From CAYQOX01 sp964419335 (lineage in GTDB: Bacteria; Hinthialibacterota; Hinthialibacteria; Hinthialibacterales; Hinthialibacteraceae), in the NCBI GenBank assembly GCA_964419335.1, contig CAYQOX010000033.1, forward strand, positions 1-58,121: DNA of 58,121 nt, written 5' to 3'. The position numbers were made by a program, and so were the translations under genes. The number at the start of each line of letters is the position of its first letter. Position 1 is the stretch's first letter. This document shows, piece after piece, positions 1 to 8,177 of the stretch. The notes under the pieces are model-generated. The model was not told the DNA's origin, ran no database searches, and saw only the letters and a list, made by a program, of their open reading frames with translations.

Positions 1-46
1 GGTGGGCTACGTTTTCCTGCTAAAGCAGAAAATCTTTGAGCCCACC
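1..46. repeat. Palindromic 46-bp repeat, left end of window
   Basis: The first 46 bases begin GGTGGGCT and end AGCCCACC, an 8-bp terminal inverted repeat. Inside is a near-palindrome, TTTTCCTGCT-AA-AGCAGAAAA. The same 46 bases occur in the same orientation at 58076-58121. It looks like a small hairpin-forming (REP-like) dispersed repeat whose right arm has drifted. It either terminated the assembly at both ends or marks a circular overlap; the sequence alone does not say which. Confidence 0.85.
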
Positions 47-120
47 CTACGCCTAAATCAGAAAATCTTTGAGCCCACCCTACGCCTAAATCAGAAAATC
101 TTTGAGCCCACCCTACGCCT
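26..120. repeat. 33-bp tandem repeat, three copies
   Basis: Units starting at positions 26, 59 and 92 repeat with a period of 33 bp. The shared core begins CAGAAAATCTTTGAGCCCAC, followed by CCTACGCCT; the third unit breaks off after it. Each unit contains the AGCCCACC arm of the terminal palindrome, so the array seems to have grown by duplication of the right arm of the 46-bp repeat. Because 33 is a multiple of three, all frames remain open through it, giving a spurious repetitive peptide. There are no unique spacers between units, so this is not a CRISPR array. Confidence 0.9.
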
Positions 121-121
121 C

Positions 122-150
122 TCAAAAAGTACTCAAATACAGGATGAACT
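122..150 (+). repeat. Tail fragment of the interspersed structured element (copy E)
   Basis: The bases TCAAAAAGTACTCAAATACA and the following GGATGAACT match the 3' ends of the four larger elements at 4177, 7105, 12616 and 17090, and like them run into a T-tract (here from about 150). The remaining ~190 bp of the element is absent; the 33-bp tandem array abuts directly. This is either a truncated insertion or a recombination junction between two repeat families. Confidence 0.65.
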
Positions 151-291
151 TTTTTTTAAATACGCAGAATATGACCTATTTTATAAACAATCTCGAAATA
201 GCAAAAATATGGCAGAGGCCGTCTATCAAAAAGCAATTCACTGTTATGAGGCTTCGTCAAAATGAGTAATTTAATCCATGGAAGTAACCCG

Positions 292-1680
292 TTATTGACC
301 GTTGTAGAACTTTTTCTTATGTTCTTCCGCGTACGTTTGTAAGCGTTGGGCGATTTGGGGATGATCTTCGATGACATTGGTGGTTTCATAAGGGTCTTTT
401 TCCATGTCAAACAAAGAGAGTTCAATTTTTTCTTGTTTATATTGGCCTGGTTGGCCATCTTTACCGGCTTCGACCAAGGTGCGATAAGAATGGGGAAGAT
501 GAAGTTTCCAGCGTCCATCGCCGCTTATCACCCCTTCAAAGTTCCGCCCATTGGAGAAGGGGTAATACTCATGGGGATTTTGGGCGTCATCTTTGCCGCG
601 GATAATATCCCACACATCTTGGCCGTCGATGGGATTATCGGGAAGGTCAGCGCCAGCGAGTTGAGCAAAAGTGGGGAGAAGATCGATGGTACAGAAAGCC
701 TGATCGGAACTGGTGCCGGCTTCGATGGCGCGTGGATATTTCACGATGCAGGCGCTGCGGGTGCCCCCGTCGAAACTGGTGCCTTTGGCTTCGCGGAAGG
801 GGGTGGTGCCTGCGCGGTTACCATAGGAGATCCAGGGACCGTTATCGGAAGTGAATAGCACGAGGGTATTTTCTTCTACGCCGTTTTCTTTTAGGGCTTT
901 CATAATTTCGCCGACCGACCAATCAATTTCCATCATGACATCGCCATACAAGCCGGTGCCGGATTTGCCCTTGAATTTGTCGCTACAAAAGATGGGGACA
1001 TGGGGCATGGTATGGGGGACATAGAGGAAAAAGGGATGATCTTTTTGGCGGGTGATGAAATCGACGGCTTGTTCGGTATACCAAGTGGTGAGCATGGCTT
1101 GGTGTTCTTTGGTTACAGGTTCGATAGTGACTTCGCCGTTTTCCCAATATTGGAGAGGGTGTTTGCCCCAATGATCGGGATTGCTGGGATGGTGTTTCCA
1201 CATGTCGTTGGAGTACATCAGACCGCATGATTCATCAAAGCCGCGGGCGGGAGGCCGGGTATCGGGTTGATCGCCGACATGCCATTTGCCGAAGACGGCA
1301 GTTTTGTAGCCACGTTTCTTAAGGACTTCGCCTAGGGTGGCGTATTTCGGGTCTAAGCCACGAGCGCGGGGTCCGTGGGCACCAAAGACTTTGGTGCGTC
1401 CGGGATAGCAGCCCGATAACAAGGCGGCGCGTGAAGCGGAGCAAATCGCTTGGGGGACATAAAATTGGGTAAACTGGCATCCTTCGTTAGCCATTTGAAG
1501 TACATTCGGGGTGATGTACTCAGGATCACCGAAGGGGTGAAAGTCATTCCACCCGGAATCATCGAGAAAGATGACGACGATATTGGGAGGTCGTTCTTCT
1601 TGAGTATAAGACCATGGGGATAAGCCTAGGGAGGCTGCGCCTAAGGCGGTGGTTTTTAAAAAGTCTCGGCGTTTTTGCAT
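292..1680 (-). CDS. Tat-exported sulfatase (S1 family), CSASR active site
   Basis: Hydrolyses sulfate esters, presumably on glycans outside the cytoplasmic membrane. A twin-arginine signal (KRRDFLKT) lies at the N-terminus. The metal-binding DD follows the signal (IFLDDSG), and the pentapeptide C-S-A-S-R at about residue 80 is the site where Cys becomes formylglycine. It continues with the family's GCYPGR and GKWHVG motifs and a later FTSDNGPW. The canonical site is CxPSR; here Pro is Ala, which is also seen in other bacterial sulfatases. The start was placed at 1680 because an AAGGAAA ribosome site lies 8-9 nt upstream; a longer ORF to 1710 has no advantage. Transcribed away from the beta-helix gene at 1829. 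The anaerobic or aerobic maturase is not in this window. About 460 residues, normal for the family. Confidence 0.93.
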   Translation of the reverse strand: MQKRRDFLKTTALGAASLGLSPWSYTQEERPPNIVVIFLDDSGWNDFHPFGDPEYITPNVLQMANEGCQFTQFYVPQAICSASRAALLSGCYPGRTKVFGAHGPRARGLDPKYATLGEVLKKRGYKTAVFGKWHVGDQPDTRPPARGFDESCGLMYSNDMWKHHPSNPDHWGKHPLQYWENGEVTIEPVTKEHQAMLTTWYTEQAVDFITRQKDHPFFLYVPHTMPHVPIFCSDKFKGKSGTGLYGDVMMEIDWSVGEIMKALKENGVEENTLVLFTSDNGPWISYGNRAGTTPFREAKGTSFDGGTRSACIVKYPRAIEAGTSSDQAFCTIDLLPTFAQLAGADLPDNPIDGQDVWDIIRGKDDAQNPHEYYPFSNGRNFEGVISGDGRWKLHLPHSYRTLVEAGKDGQPGQYKQEKIELSLFDMEKDPYETTNVIEDHPQIAQRLQTYAEEHKKKFYNGQ

Positions 1681-1828
1681 CGTACGATTTCCTTTCATTC
1701 TAATTTTCAATCTAATGTATCACACTTTGTTAGAGAATTGAAAGCATCTTCTGAAGAAATATCACTATTTCCAAAACGTAAATTTCGTGAGATACTGGTT
1801 CCAATTTTGAAGAATGAGGTATAAAAAC

Positions 1829-3490
1829 ATGAAGAAAACATGGATATATTTTTTTATCGTGTGTTTGGTATGGCCGATGGTGGGGTTGGCTCAAGACGAT
1901 GAGCCTTATACGGTGTCGACGTTTGAATGTATTGGCATTTATTACCCCTCCGAGGATGAGGGAGAGTGTCAGGTTCATTACCGTGAGGCTGGGGAGGAAT
2001 CTTGGAAGGCGCATCTTGGTTTGTGGTTTGATGCACGGGACGATGAATACCGTGGGAGTTTGGTGGGATTGAAGCCGGATACCCAATACGAGATCAAACT
2101 CACGTGGGATGAAAAGGAGAGGATTCTTGAAGCAAAAACCCGGGATGAGAATTATCCCATTGGGAAAGAGACTCGGTTAGAGAATGGGGTGATGAGAGAA
2201 ACCTTGGAAATAACGGAATCGGGAAGCCCCGAGGGGTATCACTTGGTTACGGTGCCAGAAGAGGGGAAAAGCACAATTGATGTGCTTAACGCGGAGGATC
2301 ATTGTATTCGGATTGAGGCGGATTATGTGATTGTGCGCGGACTCGAGCTGAAGAATGCTGCGAGGCATGCTCTTTATATTGATAAGGAGTGTCAGAATAT
2401 TGTTATTGAAGATTGCCGGATTACGTTTTGGGGGCGTATTGGCGGTCCTAAATCGTATGGGAATGAAGGGAATTTCGATAGTGCGATATATGCCAATCAA
2501 GGCGCGGGAAATTTGACGATTCAGCGGAACCTGATAGAGGATCCACGCGGGGGATCGAATGATTGGGATACGGGGCACCCGGCGGGTCCCCAGGGGATCA
2601 GTTTAATGAATACCAGTGGCGGGAATGTGATTCGCTATAATGAGATTCGATCTTCGGAGGATCATGGATTCAACGATGCTATTGGAGGGGGATCGAACTT
2701 TAGTTTTAAAGGAAGTCCCAATCGTGATTCTGATATTTATGGGAATATCATCACGCATGTATGGGATGATGCGATTGAAAGCGAAGGGGCGAATATGAAT
2801 GTGCGTATTTGGGGGAATTATATGGAGAAAACCTTTCAGCATATTGCGGTGGCTTGTACCTCCAAGGGGCCGTTGTATATCTTCCGAAATGTTTTTGGGG
2901 AAAGCCGGCGTACGCATGAAAACTCCTTGGGGGGAAGCATGATTAAAGTAGGAGAACGTGATGAATATGGGGGAGGACGGCGTTATGTGTTTCATAACAC
3001 CGGGTTGCAGCCTGACGGTGCCTTTCATGCTTTTAGCGGGCATGTTAATCCCAATACGATTACGCGAAATAATATTTTTGATTGTCCCGGGCGTTTGACC
3101 TCATCTCGCTCGGTGGATATTTCTAGCGATTTTGACTATGACCTGTTTACGGGGATGGATAAAGGGATCGCGCGTGAGCCTCATGGGGTGCGAGGGAAAC
3201 CCGCGTATATTCATTCGTATGGATTGGAGTTTTTCCCTGCCTCGACGACGACGAAAATCCAATGGGGGAAGGTTCCATATGAGATTGGGGATCGGGAGGT
3301 TACGCTTACAGATCCAGTGGTTACGGTACCGAATCCAGTGATCGACCATGGAGTACCTCTCCCGGGATTTAACGATGATTATCAGGGGGAAGGGCCGGAT
3401 CTCGGAGCGTTTGAATTAGGAAACCCGCCCTTACGTTTCGGGCGTAGGGCACAGGGGGCGCAAAAGTATGCACCCTGGGAGATACGGTGA
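1829..3490 (+). CDS. Secreted right-handed parallel beta-helix protein with fibronectin-like N-terminus
   Basis: A signal peptide (MKKTWIYFF... ending near GLAQ) is followed by a ~90-residue fibronectin-III-like stretch ending LKPDTQYEIKLTWD. A long right-handed beta-helix comes next: repeats of the type NIVIEDCRI, NLTIQRNLIEDP, NVIRYNEIRSS and NIITHVWDDAIE. The fold is shared by pectate/alginate/chondroitinase B-type lyases and some glycosidases. No catalytic motif could be assigned by eye, so the substrate is unknown. The start at 1829 is chosen over an upstream ATG at 1814 because GAGG sits 9 nt before it. Divergent from the sulfatase at 1680 and ends 2 bp from the convergent flavodoxin gene, with no terminator between them. 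Confidence 0.8.
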   Translation: MKKTWIYFFIVCLVWPMVGLAQDDEPYTVSTFECIGIYYPSEDEGECQVHYREAGEESWKAHLGLWFDARDDEYRGSLVGLKPDTQYEIKLTWDEKERILEAKTRDENYPIGKETRLENGVMRETLEITESGSPEGYHLVTVPEEGKSTIDVLNAEDHCIRIEADYVIVRGLELKNAARHALYIDKECQNIVIEDCRITFWGRIGGPKSYGNEGNFDSAIYANQGAGNLTIQRNLIEDPRGGSNDWDTGHPAGPQGISLMNTSGGNVIRYNEIRSSEDHGFNDAIGGGSNFSFKGSPNRDSDIYGNIITHVWDDAIESEGANMNVRIWGNYMEKTFQHIAVACTSKGPLYIFRNVFGESRRTHENSLGGSMIKVGERDEYGGGRRYVFHNTGLQPDGAFHAFSGHVNPNTITRNNIFDCPGRLTSSRSVDISSDFDYDLFTGMDKGIAREPHGVRGKPAYIHSYGLEFFPASTTTKIQWGKVPYEIGDREVTLTDPVVTVPNPVIDHGVPLPGFNDDYQGEGPDLGAFELGNPPLRFGRRAQGAQKYAPWEIR

Positions 3491-3492
3491 GG

Positions 3493-4026
3493 TTAGCCGT
3501 AGAGTTGATAGGCGATTTGGGCTACCCGACGTCCTAAGGCCTTGGCTACAGCGCGATCTTCTTGGGGCATCATGCTGGGCTGTTGTCCCATAACGCTGGT
3601 GGCGATCCCGTGGGAATAGCCGAGATATTGATTCTCGGGGACGCTGTTGGGCGGCAGGCTAACAAGGGTCATTCCCAATTGGAACATGGTGACGAGCATC
3701 GAGAGGAGAGCGAATTCTTTGTCGCCGTGAAGCGAGCCACTGCTGGTGAAAGCGGAGCCCACGGTGCCAGGGATACCGCCCTGCATCCAGACGGGGCTGA
3801 TAACATGATCGATAAAGCGCTTCATCTCTGCACTCACGTTGCCCATGTGGGTGGGAGAGCCAAGGATTAAGCCTTGGCAGCCGGTGACATGATCTTGGTT
3901 AGCGTCTTGGCAACGGAGAAGGCGTGAGGAGCAACCGCCGAAGGTGTCGACACCTTCGGCGATGCGTTCGGCGAGGGCTTCGGTGTGTCCTTTTTCAGAA
4001 TGGTAGATAATGTGAATCAAGGCCAT
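3493..4026 (-). CDS. WrbA-like flavodoxin-fold NAD(P)H:quinone oxidoreductase
   Basis: FMN-binding flavodoxin-fold protein of about 177 residues. The N-terminal phosphate-binding loop reads YHSEKGHTEALAERIAEGV. GLILGSPTHMGNVSAEMKRFID follows, then GTVGSAFTSSGSLHGDKE, and finally YLGYSHGIATS near the C-terminus. This order matches WrbA and related NAD(P)H:quinone reductases (two-electron quinone reduction), although the protein is slightly shorter than typical WrbA (about 200 residues). The gene converges on the beta-helix gene (2 bp apart). Structured repeat copy A lies about 150 bp upstream of its start. Confidence 0.85.
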   Translation of the reverse strand: MALIHIIYHSEKGHTEALAERIAEGVDTFGGCSSRLLRCQDANQDHVTGCQGLILGSPTHMGNVSAEMKRFIDHVISPVWMQGGIPGTVGSAFTSSGSLHGDKEFALLSMLVTMFQLGMTLVSLPPNSVPENQYLGYSHGIATSVMGQQPSMMPQEDRAVAKALGRRVAQIAYQLYG

Positions 4027-4176
4027 GTTTGTCGTTCCTTCGTGCTCATCATGATGTTTCTAATCATAGTAGCGCTTTCGAAAAGGGAGAAGCTTCAGAG
4101 CCAATGAAACAGGGAAATTAATTGAACTGCAATCCGGAAAAATTCGCTTGCGATAATAGTTTTTCTAATAATCGAA

Positions 4177-4395
4177 GATCATGAAAGTGAACCCATTTTT
4201 GAGAGAAACGCCGTGGGGATGTGTTTTGCTTGTCTCCGCGCGGCCTTAAGGGCCGCGTGCTCTGAAAACCGCTCCACACAAGCCTCTTCGGCGTTTTGGT
4301 TCGATTCATTGGGAAAAAGCCCAAGGTCTCGCTTATTGAATCGTGTCAAGTTTTCTTGAGGATGTTTCAAAAAGCAATTAAATACAGGATGCACC
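4177..4395 (+). repeat. Interspersed structured element, copy A
   Basis: A 219-bp member of the family shared with 7105-7332, 12616-12832 and 17090-17278. It begins with a GATCATGAAAGTGA box, contains the left arm AAACGCC...GGGG...GCTTGT, the apical hairpin GCGGCC-TTAAG-GGCCGC, the right arm ACAAGC-CTC-TTC-GGCGTTT, the invariant TTTTGGTTCGATTCAT, and a tail ending AATACAGGATGCACC. One right-arm change (CCC to CTC) keeps pairing as G-U. It fills much of the 400-bp gap between the flavodoxin and DUF6807 genes, upstream of the former and downstream of the latter. Confidence 0.85.
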
Positions 4396-4429
4396 TTATT
4401 CATTCTCCCAGGAGAAAAGAAACTGTTTT

Positions 4430-5383
4430 TTATTTCGTTTGTACTAATTCTATTTCACTAAAATGTTTCCATTGGGTTTCAATGGAGGTAAGAGGTTTGA
4501 CCTCATGGTGAATGTACAAGCCATAGCGGAGATGTAAGGGCTGATCCGGCTGGACTTCGATGGATTCGTTTAAGGTCAAGGAGGCGCCCATCCAACCGTC
4601 GTTGCGTACGTGGAAGCAAGTGGGGAAGGTGGGATTGTCGGGATGGTCGAAGAGGGTGATTCCTTCTGCCTTCTCGTTGGTGATCAGGCCGGAATAGTCG
4701 ACCCATTTGGCGGGTTTACGGAAGACGTCATCTTCATTAACCGCGCCTTCGGAGTTGCGAATCGTGCCTCCGCCGTCACGTACACCGATCGTTTTGGCCA
4801 TGCGCACGCCAACCATGCCGAAAGGATTGCGGTTGATGGTGGTGGGATTATCTTGGGTTTCGAAGGTTAAATCAACAATAAGGAGCCATTCTCCATTCAT
4901 TAGGGGACGGGCGGCGATACGGCGTGTTTCCCAGAGAAGAGTTTCTCCCGGGTCTGTGATCCATACGTTTTTGGTGAGTGTGTAGGCTTCGTCCTTATTT
5001 TCATCAAAGGCAACGATTTCGCGGTGCTCGATCTTGCCTTCGCCATGTTCTGACCAAAAATCTACGCCTTCTATGTCATGATGCGAGACCCAGAAGGAAT
5101 AATGATGTTTGTGACCTTCTTGGTCGTGGGGGTGTCCCATGCGGGTGAGCGAGCGCCCCGCGGGTCCGAGGATGGGAAAGACAAACGGGCGTTTTAAGGT
5201 CGAGCCGTAATGGTAGCGAGCGATTTCTTCGCCATTCCATTGAAAAGAGACTTGCTCATAGGGCAGGGGGACAACTTGCATTGTGGGGATAGGTTTGGCG
5301 TCGGGTAAGGAATCACTTTGAGGCAAAGCGATAGAGGCGAGTATCAAGGTTCCAAAGAACGCAGCGGTGAGACGAGACAACAT
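4430..5383 (-). CDS. Secreted DUF6807 (PmoA-like) family protein
   Basis: A ~317-residue protein with an N-terminal signal peptide (MLSRLTAAFFGTLILASIALPQ). The body has the family's histidine-rich signature RMGHPHDQEGHKHHYSFWVSHHDIEGVDFW, then NPFGMVGVRMAK, ITLFDHPDNPTFPTCFHVRNDGW and a closing LHLRYGLYIHHE. DUF6807 proteins are frequent beside Gfo/Idh and sulfatase genes in planctomycete-like genomes and have a galactose-mutarotase-like beta-sandwich appearance; their activity is not established. The start at 5383 follows an AGGGAGGAA ribosome site; the ORF could extend 6 codons further upstream. A TATAAT-like hexamer lies upstream on the minus strand (about 5412-5417). Confidence 0.8.
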   Translation of the reverse strand: MLSRLTAAFFGTLILASIALPQSDSLPDAKPIPTMQVVPLPYEQVSFQWNGEEIARYHYGSTLKRPFVFPILGPAGRSLTRMGHPHDQEGHKHHYSFWVSHHDIEGVDFWSEHGEGKIEHREIVAFDENKDEAYTLTKNVWITDPGETLLWETRRIAARPLMNGEWLLIVDLTFETQDNPTTINRNPFGMVGVRMAKTIGVRDGGGTIRNSEGAVNEDDVFRKPAKWVDYSGLITNEKAEGITLFDHPDNPTFPTCFHVRNDGWMGASLTLNESIEVQPDQPLHLRYGLYIHHEVKPLTSIETQWKHFSEIELVQTK

Positions 5384-5542
5384 GGTAAGTTCCTCCCTCA
5401 TGGTTTTCTACATTATATAAAAAAAATTTCAATGAGTTGACCCATATTTTCTATTTTTCTCGATCATCGTATGTTATGGTAGAAAGAAAGATTATTATTG
5501 GCTATGACAGTAGAAATATAGGGAGTTAAAACGAGGTGGACT

Positions 5543-6973
5543 ATGGATCGACGTTACTTTGTAGGAAGTATGATCAGTACAGGAGGGGCTATCGCTATGC
5601 TGCCGCAAACAGGCGCAGCGGTTTCGGTGAAGGAGTTTGGGGCGAAAGGGGATGGTGAAAGAGATGAGAGCGAAGCGATTCAAAAGGCGGTCGATTCGGG
5701 GAAGAGTCCTATATATTTTCCCAAGGGAACGTATTCGCTTAAAAAAACGGTGAAGATCGATTTATCGAAAACCGGTCCCCTTACGTTACTGGGTGATGGT
5801 TCGGCCACGATTGTGATGAATGAAGAGGGGCCTGCTTTTCATTTGCTGGGACACCATGAAGGAACTGGGAATCCGGAATCGGTGACAGAAAAGGTAGGAA
5901 CTCTGGAACGGATGCCGATTATTCATGGACTGGTGATCGAGGGGGGGCACGATCAGGCGATTGGAATTTTGTTAGAAAAGACTTTGCAGTGCATCATGAC
6001 CCAGCTGCTCATACGAGAGTGTAAGATAGGGATTCATCTGATCAAGCGAAATCGGAATCCCATTATTGATCATTGCCATATATATCATAACAAAAAAATC
6101 GGGATCTTCTTTGACAAGGTAGATCTCCATCAAGCCATTATTAGTAATAATCATATTAGTTACAACCCTACCGCGGGCATATATCTTTTGGGTGGGGGGA
6201 TGCGTAATTTTCAAATCGTAGGGAATGATATTGAGTATAACTACAATCCCGGAGTAGAAGGTTGTGCGGACATATTGGTCGATTCGACTCCTGAAAATGC
6301 TTCGTTTCGTGAAGGGACGATTGTTGGGAATACGATCCAAGCGCGGCGGTCGCCGAAAGGGGCGAATATACGCATCATGGGAGGTGAAGAACTGCGCAGC
6401 GGAGGCATGATGGCGATTACGGGGAATATGATAGGCAGCCAAGAGGAGAATATTCACCTGTTTCGATGCCGGGGAGTCTCAATGAGTGGTAATTACATTT
6501 ATAGCGCTTTTGAGCGTTCACTCTATATGGAAGATTGTGCCAATATGGTATTTGGAAATAATTCGCTGGATTGGAATCCCGATCATGGGGGAAAGCAAAC
6601 CAAGGACGGGATTGTGATTCAAAATTGCGATGGGGTGGTGTTGAACGGTTTTATTTTGGAAAATTGTTTTCGTGGTTCCTTGGAACGAGGTGGATGTGTG
6701 GAAATAATCAAAAGCCGTGACGTGACAATCGCGAACAGTCAGATCCTTGATCCGCGATACCGGGGAGTCGTTATCCAGGATTCGCACCGATGTAAAGTGG
6801 ATGGATGTACAATTTTAGCGCGAAAGAAAAATGAGATAAAAGCGACGGTGCAAGTTTTGGGAAACAGCCGAGACAACATGGTGATTAATAGTACGTTAAC
6901 CTCAGGCAAGTGGGACGTTGATTTTGAAAGCACGCTAGTGCGTGATAATCTCGAAATCCGGTTTAATCAATAA
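5543..6973 (+). CDS. Pectate-lyase-superfamily (right-handed beta-helix) protein, Tat-like signal
   Basis: The N-terminus MDRRYFVGSMISTGGAIAM resembles a twin-arginine signal. It leads straight into the pectate lyase superfamily entry motif VSVKEFGAKGDGERDESEAIQKAVDSG and IYFPKGTYSL, as in GH28, GH55 and tailspike-type beta-helices. Later coils such as PIIDHCHIYHNKKIGIFF and AIISNNHISYNPTAGIYLL continue the helix. 476 residues is a normal length. A GAGGTGG ribosome site precedes the ATG, and a good intrinsic terminator follows at 6996. The substrate cannot be read from the sequence; sulfatase and DUF6807 neighbours suggest a plant- or algae-derived polysaccharide. Confidence 0.8.
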   Translation: MDRRYFVGSMISTGGAIAMLPQTGAAVSVKEFGAKGDGERDESEAIQKAVDSGKSPIYFPKGTYSLKKTVKIDLSKTGPLTLLGDGSATIVMNEEGPAFHLLGHHEGTGNPESVTEKVGTLERMPIIHGLVIEGGHDQAIGILLEKTLQCIMTQLLIRECKIGIHLIKRNRNPIIDHCHIYHNKKIGIFFDKVDLHQAIISNNHISYNPTAGIYLLGGGMRNFQIVGNDIEYNYNPGVEGCADILVDSTPENASFREGTIVGNTIQARRSPKGANIRIMGGEELRSGGMMAITGNMIGSQEENIHLFRCRGVSMSGNYIYSAFERSLYMEDCANMVFGNNSLDWNPDHGGKQTKDGIVIQNCDGVVLNGFILENCFRGSLERGGCVEIIKSRDVTIANSQILDPRYRGVVIQDSHRCKVDGCTILARKKNEIKATVQVLGNSRDNMVINSTLTSGKWDVDFESTLVRDNLEIRFNQ

Positions 6974-6995
6974 GCTTATTTTGTTATCGATGGAG

Positions 6996-7033
6996 GCCGT
7001 GGTGAGAAGAAGCCACGGCTTTTGTTCTTTTTC
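6996..7033 (+). terminator. Rho-independent terminator after the pectate-lyase-fold gene
   Basis: A 7-bp stem GCCGTGG (6996-7002) / CCACGGC (7013-7019) with a 10-nt loop, followed by TTTTGTTCTTTTT. It lies 23 bp after the stop codon at 6973. Confidence 0.85.
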
Positions 7034-7104
7034 TACTCATATCGTTTTTTCGTCAATCCCCCGAATCCTTCGCCGATAACCGGAAGCAAACGAACATCAT
7101 TTTA

Positions 7105-7332
7105 GATCATCACGAAAGTGAGTCCTTTTTGGGGAGAACACGCCTTGGGGATGTATTCCGCTTGTCTTCGCGCGGCCTTAAGGGCCGCTTGCTGCGAAAG
7201 CCGCTCCACACAAGCCCCTTCGGCGTTTTGGTTCGATTCATTCGGATTAGAAAAAAGTCATAGGTCTCGCTGTAGAATCATGTCATGTTTCCTTTTCAAT
7301 GTATCAAAAAGGACTCAAATCCAGGATGAACC
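7105..7332 (+). repeat. Interspersed structured element, copy B
   Basis: A 228-bp copy. GATCATCACGAAAGTGAG contains a TCAC-GAAA-GTGA hairpin with a GNRA-type loop. The main stem is ACGCC...GGGG...GCTTGT with ACAAGC-CCC-TTC-GGCGT, topped by CTTCGC-GCGGCC-TTAAG-GGCCGC-(TTGCT)-GCGAAAG. The TTTTGGTTCGATTCAT box and the tail ending CCAGGATGAACC follow, running towards a T-tract. It lies between the terminator at 6996 and the bactofilin promoter, so both neighbouring genes read in the same direction as the element. Confidence 0.88.
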
Positions 7333-7398
7333 TTCATTTTTTTGCTTGTTTATAGAATGAAAACTGAATCCAGGTTAGAAAATATTTTTACGTTGGAA

Positions 7399-7428
7399 TT
7401 GCATGATAAAATCAATTGAGGTTATAAT
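7399..7428 (+). promoter_or_regulatory. Probable promoter of the bactofilin gene
   Basis: A perfect TATAAT at 7423-7428 sits 28 bp before the chosen ATG (7456). The best -35 candidate at 18-bp spacing is TTGCAT (7399-7404), matching only the TTG half of the consensus. It lies just downstream of structured element copy B. Confidence 0.45.
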
Positions 7429-7455
7429 GCGGTGTCAACTTTGATGAGGGTCACT

Positions 7456-8106
7456 ATGAACGAAAAAAGCACGAAAAAAAGCATTATACGTCCGGATACT
7501 TTTGCCCAGGGGACATTAAAAAGCAAAGGGGATCTTTATATTAGTGGAACCGTGCGTGGTTCGATTATTACAGAAGGAACGGTTGAAGTTACGCAACAAG
7601 GCCGTGTGGAGGGGGAGATAGAAAGCGGCACTGCGTATATTGAAGGCAAAGTCAGCGGGACGTTAGAAGCGAGGCAATATATTCATATCAATGCGAGCAG
7701 CATTATCGAAGCCTATGTTATTGCGCCCAGGGTGAAGATTGAGGAAGGGGCACTGATTTCTGGCTCTTTTGCCATCACTCCAGATTCGCAAGAACGACAG
7801 GACATTAAATCGAACCTATCCCAAGCAAAGAATCAATCCAACCCTTACCAAAAAGTGCATTTTTCCACCACTCATTTAGAAGCCAGCGAGATTAAACTGA
7901 TTGGAACTTTTAATGATTGGGATGAATCGAAGGCGATCGAAATGCAACCGAATGAAGAAGGGCAGTGGTCGGTGGATATTAAGCTGAAACCTGGGCGTTA
8001 CGAGTATCTCTACCTCATCGATGGGACCCCTCATACAGATCGTGATAATCCTGAAACGGTAACGAACAACTACGGCGGTGAAAATTCTCTCCTGGTTGTG
8101 GACTAG
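7456..8106 (+). CDS. Bactofilin fused to an AMPK/CBM48-type glycogen-binding domain
   Basis: The N-terminal ~110 residues are a bactofilin: TFAQGTLKSKGDLYISGTVRGSI, EVTQQGRVEGEIESGTAYIEGKVSGTLEA, IIEAYVIAPRVKIEEGALISGSF, the short beta-helix repeats that polymerise into cytoskeletal filaments. After a ~25-residue polar linker comes a complete CBM48/AMPK1-type domain: IKLIGTFNDWDESKAIEMQ, EGQWSVDIKLKPGRYEYLYLIDGTPHTD, closing GGENSLLVV. CBM48 domains bind alpha-glucans such as glycogen or starch. Bactofilins normally end after the helix, so this fusion would place an alpha-glucan-binding (or protein-interaction) module on a filament. The start at 7456 has GAGGG 6 nt upstream; the frame is open back to 7432. 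Confidence 0.88.
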   Translation: MNEKSTKKSIIRPDTFAQGTLKSKGDLYISGTVRGSIITEGTVEVTQQGRVEGEIESGTAYIEGKVSGTLEARQYIHINASSIIEAYVIAPRVKIEEGALISGSFAITPDSQERQDIKSNLSQAKNQSNPYQKVHFSTTHLEASEIKLIGTFNDWDESKAIEMQPNEEGQWSVDIKLKPGRYEYLYLIDGTPHTDRDNPETVTNNYGGENSLLVVD

Positions 8107-8177
8107 TGATCTTCTTTTAGCCGTATAAGAGAGGAAGCAGGCTCAATCACCTTTGCGATTAAGTTAAGGGCATTGCG

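Noticed and set aside
26..120. 33-bp repeats as a CRISPR array
   Set aside because: Units are contiguous, without spacers, and no cas genes are present.
2..265. 87-codon ORF with an 11-residue repeat
   Set aside because: The open frame is a by-product of a 33-bp tandem repeat (multiple of three) and runs into a repeat tail; no ribosome site.
4285..4310. tRNA-like T-loop (GGTTCGATTC) inside the repeats
   Set aside because: The flanking bases do not pair as a T-stem and there is no acceptor, D or anticodon arm.
4118..4403. Small ORFs on both strands of the structured elements (also around 7118-7360 and 12596-12850)
   Set aside because: Copies differ by indels and start/stop changes that do not preserve a reading frame, while the hairpin is preserved; these are typical spurious ORFs in repeats.
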